Numbered from the stretch's first letter, positions 52,160 to 61,376 are shown. The stretch: DNA of 64,000 nucleotides from Paludibacter sp. (GCA_028690665.1 JAQVAV010000009.1:75320-139319); one strand, 5' to 3'. Program-made: numbers and translations. The notes: generated by a model from the letters alone, not told the origin.

Positions 52160-52330
52160 GAGGAGGGTATCTCAAAAGAAAGAAGAACACAAATTTCGCA
52201 AATAAACGTAAATTTTTACAAATCATAATTATTTCTATTTCAATAATATATTAAATTTATTAATCTGTTTTATTTGTGAAAATTTGCGGAATTTGCGTTC
52301 AAAATTCTCTTTTTGGACACCCTCTTTTTC
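52160..52330. repeat. Palindromic intergenic repeat, copy 3
   Basis: A 170-base element with inverted ends GAGGAGGGTATCTC and GGACACCCTC. The inner left arm contains GAACACAAATTTCGCAA (52185-52201), identical to the copy at 35615, and the inner right arm is AATTTGCGGAATTTGCGTTC (52281-52300). It starts 21 bases after the GH2 stop. Confidence 0.75.
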
Positions 52331-52432
52331 TTTGTTCTGCGTTTTACATGCCGTAATTTACAATTGAAAATATTTTATTAGAGAATACGAGTTAAATAGT
52401 GTTAACACTTTCTTGTACAACAAAATAAATAA

Positions 52433-52456
52433 TAACTTTGTACTGCAAAGTACTTT
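52433..52456 (+). promoter_or_regulatory. Promoter -7 box overlapped by inverted-repeat operator, wHTH operon
   Basis: TAACTTTG (52433-52440) fits the -7 consensus. It is overlapped by ACTTTG-N5-CAAAGT (52435-52451), which runs into the palindrome AAAGTACTTT (52447-52456). The same layout is found at 53397-53418 upstream of creD. A repressor bound here would block the promoter. Confidence 0.65.
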
Positions 52457-52472
52457 TTGTTATAATTGTAAT

Positions 52473-53078
52473 ATGGAAAAGCAGTTAGATGATTTGAAAG
52501 CAATTCGCGAAATGATGGAGAGGTCGACAAAATTTCTCTCTCTTAGTGGTATGTCAGGAGTTTTGGCAGGACTTACAGCTACAGCCGGAGCCGCATTTGC
52601 CTATTTTTATTTGCTTCGGGATCCTGTGGCCGCAAGTTATGGCCAGATGTACAAAATGGCCATTTTGCTTGCTGATGCATTGATAGTTCTTTTTCTTTCG
52701 GTTAGTTTCGGTGTTTATTTTTCGTGGAAGAAATCTAAAAAGAACGGATATAAATTTATTACAAAGGTAGCCTTGAATACTGCCTATCAGTTATTTATGC
52801 CATTAGTTGCCGGAGGTATCTTTTCTCTTATTTTTCTTTATCGGGGAGATGTTGATATGGTTTTGGCTGCGACATTGCTGTTTTATGGGTTAGCACTGGT
52901 AAATGTTTCAAAATATACGTTTTCGGAAATTCATTATCTTGGAATAACAGAAATTGTCCTCGGATTGTTTGCCGCTATTTTTCTGACACATAGTTTATTA
53001 TTCTGGACTATCGGTTTTGGTGTTTGCCATATTTTATACGGTGTTATCATGTACCGCAAATATGATATGAAAAAATAA
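52473..53078 (+). CDS. Four-helix integral membrane protein, first gene of the wHTH operon
   Basis: I choose ATG 52473 because MEKQLDDLKAIREMMERSTKFLSLSG follows a promoter-like element; a longer frame from 52413 would cross that promoter. The 201-residue protein has an N-terminal amphipathic helix and about six hydrophobic segments (GVLAGLTATAGAAFAYFYLL, MAILLADALIVLFLSVSFGV, FMPLVAGGIFSLIFLY and others). I do not know a named function; similar proteins are often encoded next to small wHTH regulators and CreD. It lies 11 bases before the regulator gene. Confidence 0.8.
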   Translation: MEKQLDDLKAIREMMERSTKFLSLSGMSGVLAGLTATAGAAFAYFYLLRDPVAASYGQMYKMAILLADALIVLFLSVSFGVYFSWKKSKKNGYKFITKVALNTAYQLFMPLVAGGIFSLIFLYRGDVDMVLAATLLFYGLALVNVSKYTFSEIHYLGITEIVLGLFAAIFLTHSLLFWTIGFGVCHILYGVIMYRKYDMKK

Positions 53079-53089
53079 ATTTTTGTCGA

Positions 53090-53380
53090 GTGAAAAATAT
53101 TATTTCAAAATTAAATAAAGCTTTTGAGAGTCGTGTTCGTCTCGGTATTATGTCGGTGCTTATGGTGAATGATGATGTGGATTTCAATATGCTGAAGGAT
53201 TTGCTGGAAGTAACGGATGGAAATTTAGCCAGCCATTTAAAGGCGCTTGAAGGTTTGAACTATATCCGTTCTGAAAAGCAATTTGTCGGGCGGAAACCGA
53301 ATACGCGCTACATTATTACCGATGCTGGAAGAATTGCATTCAGAGAGCATCTTGATGCGTTAGAAGTTCTGTTGAAATAA
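53090..53380 (+). CDS. Small winged-helix transcriptional regulator
   Basis: A 96-residue DNA-binding protein starting at GTG 53090. It is almost entirely one winged-helix domain: RVRLGIMSVLMVNDDVDFNMLKDLLEVTDGNLASHLKALEGLNYI contains the helix-turn-helix, and KQFVGRKPNTRYIITDAGRIAFREHL forms the wing and last helix. This is the MarR/ArsR-like transcriptional regulator type with a HTH_34-like fold. No sensor domain or cysteines are present. It probably represses its own operon and creD through the shared ACTTTG-N5-CAAAGTACTTT sequence; that is inference from the DNA. Confidence 0.85.
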   Translation: MKNIISKLNKAFESRVRLGIMSVLMVNDDVDFNMLKDLLEVTDGNLASHLKALEGLNYIRSEKQFVGRKPNTRYIITDAGRIAFREHLDALEVLLK

Positions 53381-53396
53381 AATTTTTTATAACATG

Positions 53397-53418
53397 ACTT
53401 TGAAATACAAAGTACTTT
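53397..53418 (+). promoter_or_regulatory. Second copy of the inverted-repeat operator, upstream of creD
   Basis: ACTTTG (53397-53402), five bases, CAAAGT (53408-53413), continuing as AAAGTACTTT (53409-53418). The layout is the same as at 52435-52456. TGACTTTG within it is one change from the -7 consensus. A half site CAAAGT recurs at 53445-53450 next to the creD start. Confidence 0.62.
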
Positions 53419-53454
53419 TAATAATATATTGGTTTTATTAAATACAAAGTAAAT

Positions 53455-54801
53455 ATGGAAACAAAAATGAAAACAATTGACAGAATCAGCCAGTCAGTCA
53501 CACTGAAAATTATGATAATCGGGGTATTGATATTATTATTACTGATTCCCGGTTTTATGATTCAGGATTTAATCCGTGAACGGCAAAATCGCAGTGAAGA
53601 AACTATCCGGAAAATTAACTCTAAATGGAGCGATGCGCAAACATTAACCGGACCAGTACTTGTTATTCCTTATAAACAGACATCTGTTGATAAAAATAAC
53701 AATGTCGTTGAAGAGGAGCACGAACTTAGCATAACTCCTGAGAATTTGTATTATAAGGTTGGCTTACAACCGGAAGTGAAGCATCTTGGCATTTATAAGT
53801 CGATTTTATATAAAAGTGAAATTGATTTTAATGGAACTTTTTCAAAACCGGATGTCAGCAAAACGGAAAGCGGCCTTATAGAATGGAAGAAAGCTTATTT
53901 CCGAATAGGAGTTTCAGATTTAAGAGGAATTTCGGACAGGGTTAACTTTGTTGTCGGGGGACAGCCTTTTTCAGCGGAAGCAGGCGGTAAAAGAGATGTT
54001 ATCGGAAACAGTCTGATTATTACTCCGGAAAACGAAGCTTTCATTCATACCGATTCTTTAATCACGTTTTCTTGCCATTTGAGTTTGAAGGGGAGCCAGA
54101 GTCTCAATTTTGTTCCGGTGGGGAAAACGACCCGGGTAGAAATAAACGGAGCATGGAATGCACCCGGATTTACCGGCAATTTCAGTCCTGATTCAAAAAT
54201 TGATCCCAAAGGTTTTACGGCTGTGTGGAATGTATTGCATTTCAACCGCAATATCCCGGAAGAGTGGATCGATTCCAATGTACAGGATTTCAACGATACT
54301 GTTTTCGGGGTGGATTTAGTTGATACTGTCGACCATTATCAACAAAATATGCGCTCGGCAAAATACGCTGTTTTATTTATTGCACTGACTTTCTTAGTGT
54401 TTTTCTTTGTCGAGATTATTACCAAAAAACGGATTCATCCTATCCAGTATTTACTCGTTGGTTTTGCGTTGTTGCTGTTTTACACATTGCTGCTGTCGGT
54501 TTCCGAACAGCTGGGTTTTGGCTGGGCATACATTATTGCTTCAGTTGCCACTATCGGACTGATTACAAGTTATGCGCACGGAATATTTAAAAACCGGATG
54601 CAAACATCTGTTATGGCGGCATTCCTTTCGGTATTATATGTCTTCCTGTATGTGATTTTGCAGCTCGAAGATATAGCTCTGTTGATCGGAAGTATCGGAT
54701 TGTTCGTGATTTTAGGGGTAATTATGTTTGTTTCACGCAAGATTAACTGGTATCATCAGGGCGAAGAATCCTCCGAAGAGGAGCGAAATCCGGAAGAATA
54801 A
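53455..54801 (+). CDS. creD: Cell envelope integrity protein CreD
   Basis: A 448-residue inner-membrane protein of the CreD family. It starts with a membrane helix (LKIMIIGVLILLLLIPGFMIQDLIRERQNR, the last part being the conserved I-x-ER region), then a large periplasmic domain with SKWSDAQTLTGPVLVIPY, WNVLHFNRNIPEEW, and FGVDLVDTVDHYQQNMRSAKYAVLF. Several C-terminal membrane segments follow, with RIHPIQYLLVGFALLLFYTLLLS. CreD is linked to envelope stress and beta-lactam responses in some bacteria; the mechanism is unclear. It probably belongs to the regulon of the adjacent wHTH protein. Confidence 0.92.
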   Translation: METKMKTIDRISQSVTLKIMIIGVLILLLLIPGFMIQDLIRERQNRSEETIRKINSKWSDAQTLTGPVLVIPYKQTSVDKNNNVVEEEHELSITPENLYYKVGLQPEVKHLGIYKSILYKSEIDFNGTFSKPDVSKTESGLIEWKKAYFRIGVSDLRGISDRVNFVVGGQPFSAEAGGKRDVIGNSLIITPENEAFIHTDSLITFSCHLSLKGSQSLNFVPVGKTTRVEINGAWNAPGFTGNFSPDSKIDPKGFTAVWNVLHFNRNIPEEWIDSNVQDFNDTVFGVDLVDTVDHYQQNMRSAKYAVLFIALTFLVFFFVEIITKKRIHPIQYLLVGFALLLFYTLLLSVSEQLGFGWAYIIASVATIGLITSYAHGIFKNRMQTSVMAAFLSVLYVFLYVILQLEDIALLIGSIGLFVILGVIMFVSRKINWYHQGEESSEEERNPEE

Positions 54802-54829
54802 TCGTCTTTTTGTTTTCTTTGTTTTTATT

Positions 54830-54872
54830 GCTGTTACAGACGTTCTGATAATGAACCTGTAACAGCTTTTTT
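54830..54872 (+). terminator. Terminator of creD
   Basis: GCTGTTACAG (54830-54839) pairs perfectly with CTGTAACAGC (54857-54866), followed by six T. Placed 29 bases after the creD stop. Confidence 0.87.
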
Positions 54873-54910
54873 ATGTTCTAATTAAATCTTGGAAATGAAA
54901 TCATTTAATA

Positions 54911-54941
54911 TTTGAATTTTGTTGTCATTTATCTACCTTTG
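54911..54941 (+). promoter_or_regulatory. Promoter TTTG-N19-TACCTTTG
   Basis: TTTG (54911-54914) and TACCTTTG (54934-54941) are 19 bases apart, a full consensus match. It predicts a leader of about 110 bases before the small lipoprotein gene at 55057. Confidence 0.78.
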
Positions 54942-55056
54942 TAAACATTGATTTATGATTTATAATGATAAGTGCAAACTTAAGTGTGGTATGACCTTTG
55001 TTTGTCAGATGCCGATTTTTTGCATATTTTACTTACCTGCTTAATAATTTATTCAA

Positions 55057-55443
55057 ATGAAAAAGAAATTGATTTACCTTCCTTTTCTAGCTTTGATTGC
55101 GATTGTTTTTAATGCCTGTATGCCGGTTGAAACACCAGACGAAGTCCTTTTAGTTGGAGATTGGACTCGTGATTATGATGACGATGGTGTCACAAAAACG
55201 GAGTTCTATGAATATAGTGCCGACAACACGGGTTTGTATTGGAATCCGAGTGAAAATGTATTGAAGACAGATAGTCAGAAATTTACATGGTCGCTTGATA
55301 AATCAGACCTTACAAGAATCAATATCTTTAAAAATGGAACTCCCGGAAGCACTGAATCATTTACAATAACGGAATTGACAGAATCTATCCTGAAATATGA
55401 AGATGATTTTGGAGTGAAGTATTCTTTCGACAAAGTAGAGTAA
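55057..55443 (+). CDS. Small lipocalin-like lipoprotein
   Basis: A 128-residue lipoprotein with lipobox FNAC near residue 21. The mature part starts with LVGDWTRDYDDDG and continues with beta-strand patterns such as TEFYEYSADNTGLYW and FTWSLDKSD, resembling the short lipocalin-like domains of Bacteroidota lipoproteins (often with an xxGxW start). It likely forms a small beta barrel or sandwich at the outer membrane. I know no ligand or function. It has its own promoter with a leader of about 110 bases. Confidence 0.72.
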   Translation: MKKKLIYLPFLALIAIVFNACMPVETPDEVLLVGDWTRDYDDDGVTKTEFYEYSADNTGLYWNPSENVLKTDSQKFTWSLDKSDLTRINIFKNGTPGSTESFTITELTESILKYEDDFGVKYSFDKVE

Positions 55444-55552
55444 TAATATAAAAAGAGTATCTTTCTGATAAATATCAATATAAGCGCTATTCTCCTGTAA
55501 TTGTCTATTTCTTGATAATTTTATCTTGTAACAAAATAAGTATGATTGTTCC

Positions 55553-58500
55553 ATGAAAAAGTCGGTAAAAATAAGTTTGATAAGTTTGGGCTCTGTGATA
55601 GCACTAATTGCGATTGTTATTGCCATAGTTTTGTGGATTGTTTTCACGCCTGCGAGGATGACTAAAGTTGTCCGTGATCAATTGCCCAAATATTTGACCT
55701 GTCAGACGAATGTCGGAAGTGTTGAATTGACTTTTTTCAGTACTTTTCCGGAATTCGGTTTGAAGATTAACCGGTTGACTTTGATTAATCCAATGGCGGG
55801 AGCTGTTTCCGATACTTTACTTGATGCCGGCGAAGCTGTTTGCTCCATTGATTTTAAGGCATTTATGAATAATGATGAATTGATCATTAATCATGTTTTA
55901 TTAGAAAATGTTACATTAAATGCTTATGTAAATAAGGCTGGCAAAGCCAATTTTGATGTTTACAGGTCAGACACAACACAAATAGATACATCTGCTTTTG
56001 AAAATCCGTTTAAAAAGATCAATATGAAAAAACTAGTTCTGGAAAATGCCAAAATTAGTTACGTTGACGAAACAATGCCTCTGTCTTTTGCGGCCAACCG
56101 ATTAAGAGGGACAATGAGTTTGAATATGATTCAAGATCAGTTGGATGCTGTCGTTGATTTGGGTTCACCTGAAGTATCTCTTCGGTATGACACCATTAGT
56201 TATATCGAGAAGACCAAATTAGATATTCATTTCCCGTTCAGTTTTGATGTCGGAAATTCTAAGCTTTCGATGGATCAGGCGAAATTAGGCCTCAGTGATT
56301 TTAAGCTTAGTGCAAGTGGCACTGTTGCGGTGCAAAAAAATGATGATGTAAATACGGACATACATTTCTCTACCGAAAAATATGGTCTGAATGCTTTGCT
56401 GGCTTTAGTTCCCAAAGCATTCACAAGCTCACTTGAAGGTATGAAGATGGATGGTGTTGTATCGGCAACAGGGACTGTGAAAGGTGTTTTTAATGAAGTG
56501 CAAATGCCTGTTATTGATTTGGATGTCCGTATGGATAAAGGAACTTATGAATATACTTCATTGCCGGCAAAAATGTTTGATATGCAGGGTAATGCGAGAG
56601 TGAATATAGATATGAACGATTCTTTGGCATCGTATGTACAGCTGTATGATGTTTCTGCCAAAACTGGTCAGTCGACGGTTGTTGCTTCAGGTGAAATCGA
56701 TCATATTTTAGCCAGCGATATGCTTATCGATCTTGATTTGGATATGAATCTTAATTTGCCTGAACTTGAACCTTTCATGCCCGAAGACATGGATATGCAA
56801 TTTACCGGCAGAGCTAAGGGAACCGGGAATGTAAATTTTTTATTGTCGGATGCCATGAATTTTCGATTAGATAAAATGAATATGACGGGACAGTTTGTGG
56901 CGGATGATATGAGTTTAACGTATGACAGTCTTTATCTGCATTCGGATATAACAAAACTGAAAATACAGATTCCGAATACCGGTGTGAAAAATACGGATTT
57001 TATGAATGCTGTTGTATGGTGCGACAATTTGAAATATGAGTATGGTAAAAATATGTCAGCAATTATTCTGAATGCCGATATGATTGCGAATACAACTAAC
57101 CTGACAGAAACCGATAAGTTGAACCGGATGAATTTTGATGTAAAATTCAGTCATTTAAATGGTTTTATGGATGGTATGCAGGCTTTGCTCGACGATTCCA
57201 AAGCACGTATGCAACTTGATATGAATTTTAATGATTCGGTGTCGTACCCGACTTTAGCCTGCGATTTTGATGTGAGACGTTTAAAAGCCGTTGTTGATGA
57301 CACAACAGCCATGATCACAGAATATCCCAAAGGCAAATTCAGTATGCGGAGTGAGAACGGAGAACCGGAAAAGTTAGTCATGGATGTTGACATGGAAGGA
57401 CAGCAAACTTTTGGCGAAATGGGAGCCCAGAAGTTTATGGCAAAAGATGTTGTATTAAATACCAATATTATTTATGATGACACGGAAACCAATACCATGT
57501 TGCAATGGAAGCCGACTGGAAATGTTGCTTTGGAAGATGGACACGTTGTGGTTGATGGAGTGGATGCTAAAATAGACATTCCGACTATTCAGTTTAATTT
57601 CACTCCGGATGAGTATATTATAAATGATTCGCGTTTTATTGTTGATGATTCTGATTTTCGTCTGAAAGGTACCCTGTCTAATGTTGGCAATTATTTGAAA
57701 AATAAAGGATTATTGAAGGGTAACTTTGATTTTACATCAGATAAAACCGATGTTTATCGTTTACTCGAATTAACTAATGGTTTCGGCGCAGATACAACAG
57801 AAGTGGTTCCGCAATCCTCCGATTCGTCAGTTTCAACCGGACCCTATATGGTTCCGAAAGGAGTGGATTTGCAACTTAATATTAATATTAAAAATGTTGA
57901 TTTAGGATTTGATATTGCCAAGAATGTTTTGGGGTTGGTTTATGTAAGGGATGGAGTGCTTGCACTTGAAAATCTTCGGTTTAACACTTCTGCTGCAAAG
58001 CTGCAACTTACCGCTATGTACGAAACACCGCGTAGAAATCATTTATATCTCTGGTTCGATTATCACATGATGGATATGGAGATAGGAGAGCTGTTCTCAA
58101 TGATTCCTTCCCTTGACAGTATTATGCCTATGTTGCGCTCTTTTTCCGGTAAGGGAGAATTTCATTTTGCTGTGGAGACCAATCTGGACTCGATGTATAA
58201 TATTAAAAAATCAACTCTTCAGGGCATAGGATCGGTGAAAGGAGAAGACCTTGTACTAATGGACGGAGAAACTTTTACGGAAATAGCCAAAAAATTGCTG
58301 TTTAGTAAAAAAACTAAAAATAAAGTAGACTCTTTATCTGTCGAGTTTCAGGTTGTAAGAAATAATGTGGAGGTGTATCCATTTCTGATCGTTATGGATA
58401 AATATAAAGCCGTGGTTGCAGGGCGTCATAATTTAGATATGTCGTTTAATTATCATATTTCATTAATTGATAGTCCATTGCCATTTCAACTGGGTGTTGA

Positions 58501-58654
58501 TGTAAAAGGAACAATGGATAAAATGAAAGTTACTCATGCCAAGTGCAAATATGCGCGCATGTATCGCCCTGCTTCCAGAAAAGAAGTTGATCTTAAGAAG
58601 CTTGAGATCATGAAAAAAATCCGGGAAACTTTAAAACAGGAGGTGATTGAGTAG
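55553..58654 (+). CDS. AsmA-family protein
   Basis: A 1033-residue protein with one N-terminal membrane segment (about 9-29) and a long periplasmic part. The layout and motifs match the AsmA-like family: YLTCQTNVGSVELTFFSTFPEFGLKINRLTLINP at the start, repeating beta-rich units in the middle, and IGSVKGEDLVLMDGETFTEIAKKLLFSKKTKNKVDSLSVEFQV close to the end, a typical AsmA C-terminal region. AsmA-like proteins form long hydrophobic grooves and are thought to carry phospholipid between membranes. It stands 109 bases after the small lipoprotein. The exact role in this phylum is unproven. Confidence 0.87.
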   Translation: MKKSVKISLISLGSVIALIAIVIAIVLWIVFTPARMTKVVRDQLPKYLTCQTNVGSVELTFFSTFPEFGLKINRLTLINPMAGAVSDTLLDAGEAVCSIDFKAFMNNDELIINHVLLENVTLNAYVNKAGKANFDVYRSDTTQIDTSAFENPFKKINMKKLVLENAKISYVDETMPLSFAANRLRGTMSLNMIQDQLDAVVDLGSPEVSLRYDTISYIEKTKLDIHFPFSFDVGNSKLSMDQAKLGLSDFKLSASGTVAVQKNDDVNTDIHFSTEKYGLNALLALVPKAFTSSLEGMKMDGVVSATGTVKGVFNEVQMPVIDLDVRMDKGTYEYTSLPAKMFDMQGNARVNIDMNDSLASYVQLYDVSAKTGQSTVVASGEIDHILASDMLIDLDLDMNLNLPELEPFMPEDMDMQFTGRAKGTGNVNFLLSDAMNFRLDKMNMTGQFVADDMSLTYDSLYLHSDITKLKIQIPNTGVKNTDFMNAVVWCDNLKYEYGKNMSAIILNADMIANTTNLTETDKLNRMNFDVKFSHLNGFMDGMQALLDDSKARMQLDMNFNDSVSYPTLACDFDVRRLKAVVDDTTAMITEYPKGKFSMRSENGEPEKLVMDVDMEGQQTFGEMGAQKFMAKDVVLNTNIIYDDTETNTMLQWKPTGNVALEDGHVVVDGVDAKIDIPTIQFNFTPDEYIINDSRFIVDDSDFRLKGTLSNVGNYLKNKGLLKGNFDFTSDKTDVYRLLELTNGFGADTTEVVPQSSDSSVSTGPYMVPKGVDLQLNINIKNVDLGFDIAKNVLGLVYVRDGVLALENLRFNTSAAKLQLTAMYETPRRNHLYLWFDYHMMDMEIGELFSMIPSLDSIMPMLRSFSGKGEFHFAVETNLDSMYNIKKSTLQGIGSVKGEDLVLMDGETFTEIAKKLLFSKKTKNKVDSLSVEFQVVRNNVEVYPFLIVMDKYKAVVAGRHNLDMSFNYHISLIDSPLPFQLGVDVKGTMDKMKVTHAKCKYARMYRPASRKEVDLKKLEIMKKIRETLKQEVIE

Positions 58655-58702
58655 ATAGAACAAACTTTATTGTGAGAATCATGAAACAGATATTTTCTAT
58701 AT

Positions 58703-58730
58703 CTTAAGCTGATTTTAAGAATTACTTAAG
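58703..58730 (+). promoter_or_regulatory. Response-regulator operator, site A
   Basis: Three TTAAG repeats at an 11-base period (58704, 58715, 58726). The first 20 bases are identical to site B at 61372. TTTG of the predicted -7 box lies at 58757-58760, 54 bases from the start of the site. The direct repeats with an 11-base period are characteristic of OmpR-family binding sites. Confidence 0.7.
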
Positions 58731-58783
58731 CTTCATTGAAAATATGAAGTGCGATCTTTGTAGAAAATTTAAAACTTAGAATT

Positions 58784-59248
58784 ATGTTTACAGCAACGCA
58801 TTTACACGCAATGATTGTTCATTTTCCGATAGCCTTGGTATTGGTTGCCTTTGTATCGGAACTTGCAGGTTTGTTTTTAAAGAAAAATTTTTATTCACAA
58901 GCCTCCCTGTATTTATTGATCTTGGCCGCTTTAGGAGCTATTGCCGCTTTTTTAACCGGGGATATTGCCGGAAGTGGAATGGATGGTGGAACGTTACAAC
59001 AGGCTTTGTCTGTTCATGAACAAGCTGCTGCCATTACGCTGGTACTAACTATTGCTGCGGCTGGTGCGAAAGTAGCCCTGGCTTTTTTGAAAAAAGAAAT
59101 GCGGTGGCTTAAAATTACAGCTTTTGTTTTGTTGTTTGCAGCTGCCGGTAGTGTTGCCCGTACAGGTTACTTAGGCGGACAACTTGTATTTAAACATGCG
59201 GCGGGTGTAGAATTGGGCATTGGAAGTTTTGGGGCGTCTCAGGATTAA
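58784..59248 (+). CDS. DUF2231 membrane protein
   Basis: A 154-residue integral membrane protein with four helices. THLHAMIVHFPIALVLVAFVSELAGLF is the DUF2231 signature with its conserved HPxxVHFPI-like His pair, followed by AAFLTGDIAGSG and two more helices; HEQAAAITLVL carries another His. Such conserved membrane histidines could bind haem or metal, but the family function is unknown. Regulator and kinase genes follow on the same strand, all downstream of operator site A, so it belongs to their regulon. Confidence 0.82.
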   Translation: MFTATHLHAMIVHFPIALVLVAFVSELAGLFLKKNFYSQASLYLLILAALGAIAAFLTGDIAGSGMDGGTLQQALSVHEQAAAITLVLTIAAAGAKVALAFLKKEMRWLKITAFVLLFAAAGSVARTGYLGGQLVFKHAAGVELGIGSFGASQD

Positions 59249-59316
59249 AGTCCGGATACTAAATCCGGAATGCTTTGTTAGGTAGTATTTATATGGAGCT
59301 CTTTTAATGAAATTAC

Positions 59317-59994
59317 ATGAGAATTTTATTGGTTGAAGACGAAACTGCTATTTCGGGTTTTCTTAAAGAAGGACTGGAAGAAGAAGGCTTTGCCGTGGAT
59401 GTAGCTGATAATGGTAAAACAGGACTCGAAATGGCTCTGGATAACCTTGAAGAATACGACATTATTATTCTTGATTGGATGCTCCCGGGTATGAGCGGCA
59501 TAGAAATATGCCGAAATATCCGTAAAGAAAATCAGAAGGTTCCGGTAATTTTTCTTACAGCACGTGATACTACCGATGATGCTGTTTTTGGTCTTGAAGC
59601 AGGAGCTAACGACTATATTCGGAAACCATTTGCCTTTGATGAACTGTTAGCTCGCATACGTGTGCTAATGAGAGGGACGAAAGGGGAAAATTCATTATTC
59701 CGGTGGGGTGATATAGTTCTCGATGTCGACTCTCATCGCGTGACCAAAGCCGGCGTAAATGTGGATCTGACTCAAAAAGAGTTTGCTCTGTTGGAATTTT
59801 TATTGCGTAACAAAGGAAAAGTAAGCCGACGAACACGTATTATAGAAAAAGTCTGGGATGTCCATTTTGATTATGATACCTCGGTAATTGATGTTTATAT
59901 AAATGCCCTCCGTAAAAAACTTGATGATAAAAACAATGCATCTTTTATTGAAACCATTCGGGGAGTTGGTTACCGGATAAACGAGGATGAATGA
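59317..59994 (+). CDS. OmpR-family response regulator
   Basis: A 225-residue regulator. The receiver domain (1-118) carries the acidic pocket in LLVEDE, the phosphoacceptor Asp53 in ILDWMLPG, Thr81 and Lys103 in IRKPF. The C-terminal winged helix (about 128-222) has VDLTQKEFALLEFLLRNKGKVSRR and the recognition helix around SVIDVYINALRKKLDD, ending in IRGVGYRI. It resembles the CusR/copper or heavy-metal branch. The stop overlaps the kinase start (ATGA). A small TCCGGA inverted repeat lies between it and the DUF2231 gene. Confidence 0.95.
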   Translation: MRILLVEDETAISGFLKEGLEEEGFAVDVADNGKTGLEMALDNLEEYDIIILDWMLPGMSGIEICRNIRKENQKVPVIFLTARDTTDDAVFGLEAGANDYIRKPFAFDELLARIRVLMRGTKGENSLFRWGDIVLDVDSHRVTKAGVNVDLTQKEFALLEFLLRNKGKVSRRTRIIEKVWDVHFDYDTSVIDVYINALRKKLDDKNNASFIETIRGVGYRINEDE

Positions 59995-61376
59995 AACTAT
60001 ACTTTAAAAATCGTATTGCTCTTTTTAATACTCTTGCGGCTGCAATTACTATGTTGGTAGTGTTTGCAGCCGTATATGCTGTGGTATATATCACAACATA
60101 TCATTATTTGGATAATAATATTCGGGAAGAAAAAGAGGAGCTGTTTTCTCAGATAACAACCACGAGAGATTCACTTATTCTGGGACTGAATGCAGAGTGG
60201 GAAGAATTAGAACATAACCGGGCAGAAGTGGATCCTATTTTCTTACAAATTGTAGATAACCGTGGGGTGGTTATTTTCCATTCCCGGAATTTGGAAAATG
60301 ATCAGTTACAATTTGCAGACTCATTGACTAACGAGCAGTTTTTTAATGTGGCGTTAAATGGGAAAATAATTCGCCAGGGGCAATTCCCCATTAAAACCAG
60401 AACAGGCCAAATAATTGGTCAACTTGATATAGGAGTGTCTCAGGTTGATTCTATGTTGATCCTCAGTAATTTACGCAATACGTTTTTTGCCACATTTCCA
60501 TTGATGTTGATATTTTTTTATATAGTAACTTCGTTGGTAGCATCTCGCAGCATTGCTCCGGTAAAACAACTTATCAGTTATGCTGAAAAAATGAACTATA
60601 ATAACATAAATCCGAAATTACCATTGCCGGTGCATCAGGATGAAATTTATCAGCTTACAGCCACCATAAATGCATTGCTCGAGCGTATCGAAATGGGGCG
60701 TAACCGGGAAAAACAGATTACTTCCGATATTTCGCACGAATTATGGACTCCTCTCACCAGTATAAAAGGAACTTTGGAAGTGCTTATTCGAAAACCGCGT
60801 GACCCACAGAAATATCAGGAGAAAATAGTTCAGGTAATTCAGGAAGTTGATGACATGAACCATACGGTTAATCAGTTGTTGTATCTTGCCAGACTGGATG
60901 CCGGAAATATTAATATAATTAAGAAACAGGTGAATTTATATGATATTATGGTGGTCATCAGGAATAGATGGAATTTGCAGCTACAGAATAAGCAAATGAT
61001 ACTGCAATTAGAAATTCCAGAAGACACTATGATTCAAACTGATTTTGGATTATTGGAAATTATTTTAGGAAATTTGGTTGGCAATGCCGTCAAATACGGA
61101 TACAATCAGGGGCTGCTGGTTTGTCGCTGGCATGCAGAGACCGGCACTTTGTCAATTTCAGACAATGGTCCGGGTATTCCCCAAGAACATTTGCCTCATA
61201 TATTCGAACGGTTTTACCGGGTTAACGTGCCCGAAAGCTCTTCTGTACAAGGTACCGGATTGGGACTGTATATGGTGAAAAATTTAGCTGAAATACAAGG
61301 TATAAACATCACTGTCGAAAGTAAAGTGAACGAGGGAACACAGTTCGATCTACATTTTATAGACAATGAATCTTAA
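59991..61376 (+). CDS. Sensor histidine kinase
   Basis: A 461-residue inner-membrane kinase. Membrane segments are at about 14-36 and 168-186, with a periplasmic sensor domain of about 130 residues between them. A HAMP domain (about 185-240) leads to the phosphoacceptor His249 in DISHELWTPLTSIKG, where Trp252 replaces the usual Arg. ATP-binding motifs are GNLVGNAVKYG (N box), LSISDNGPGIPQEHLPHIFERFYR (G1 and F boxes) and GTGLGLYMVKNLA (G2). The signal is unknown; no metal-binding cluster is obvious in the periplasmic part. It forms a pair with the overlapping response regulator. Its stop lies within operator site B. Confidence 0.94.
   Translation: MKLYFKNRIALFNTLAAAITMLVVFAAVYAVVYITTYHYLDNNIREEKEELFSQITTTRDSLILGLNAEWEELEHNRAEVDPIFLQIVDNRGVVIFHSRNLENDQLQFADSLTNEQFFNVALNGKIIRQGQFPIKTRTGQIIGQLDIGVSQVDSMLILSNLRNTFFATFPLMLIFFYIVTSLVASRSIAPVKQLISYAEKMNYNNINPKLPLPVHQDEIYQLTATINALLERIEMGRNREKQITSDISHELWTPLTSIKGTLEVLIRKPRDPQKYQEKIVQVIQEVDDMNHTVNQLLYLARLDAGNINIIKKQVNLYDIMVVIRNRWNLQLQNKQMILQLEIPEDTMIQTDFGLLEIILGNLVGNAVKYGYNQGLLVCRWHAETGTLSISDNGPGIPQEHLPHIFERFYRVNVPESSSVQGTGLGLYMVKNLAEIQGINITVESKVNEGTQFDLHFIDNES

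Noticed and set aside
52413..52472. Longer start for the membrane protein of the wHTH operon
   Set aside because: The extension crosses the predicted promoter and operator; ATG 52473 gives the expected N-terminus.
59250..59270. Small TCCGGA inverted repeat between the DUF2231 and regulator genes as a terminator
   Set aside because: The stem is only six pairs and has no T run; it is unlikely to separate the operon.
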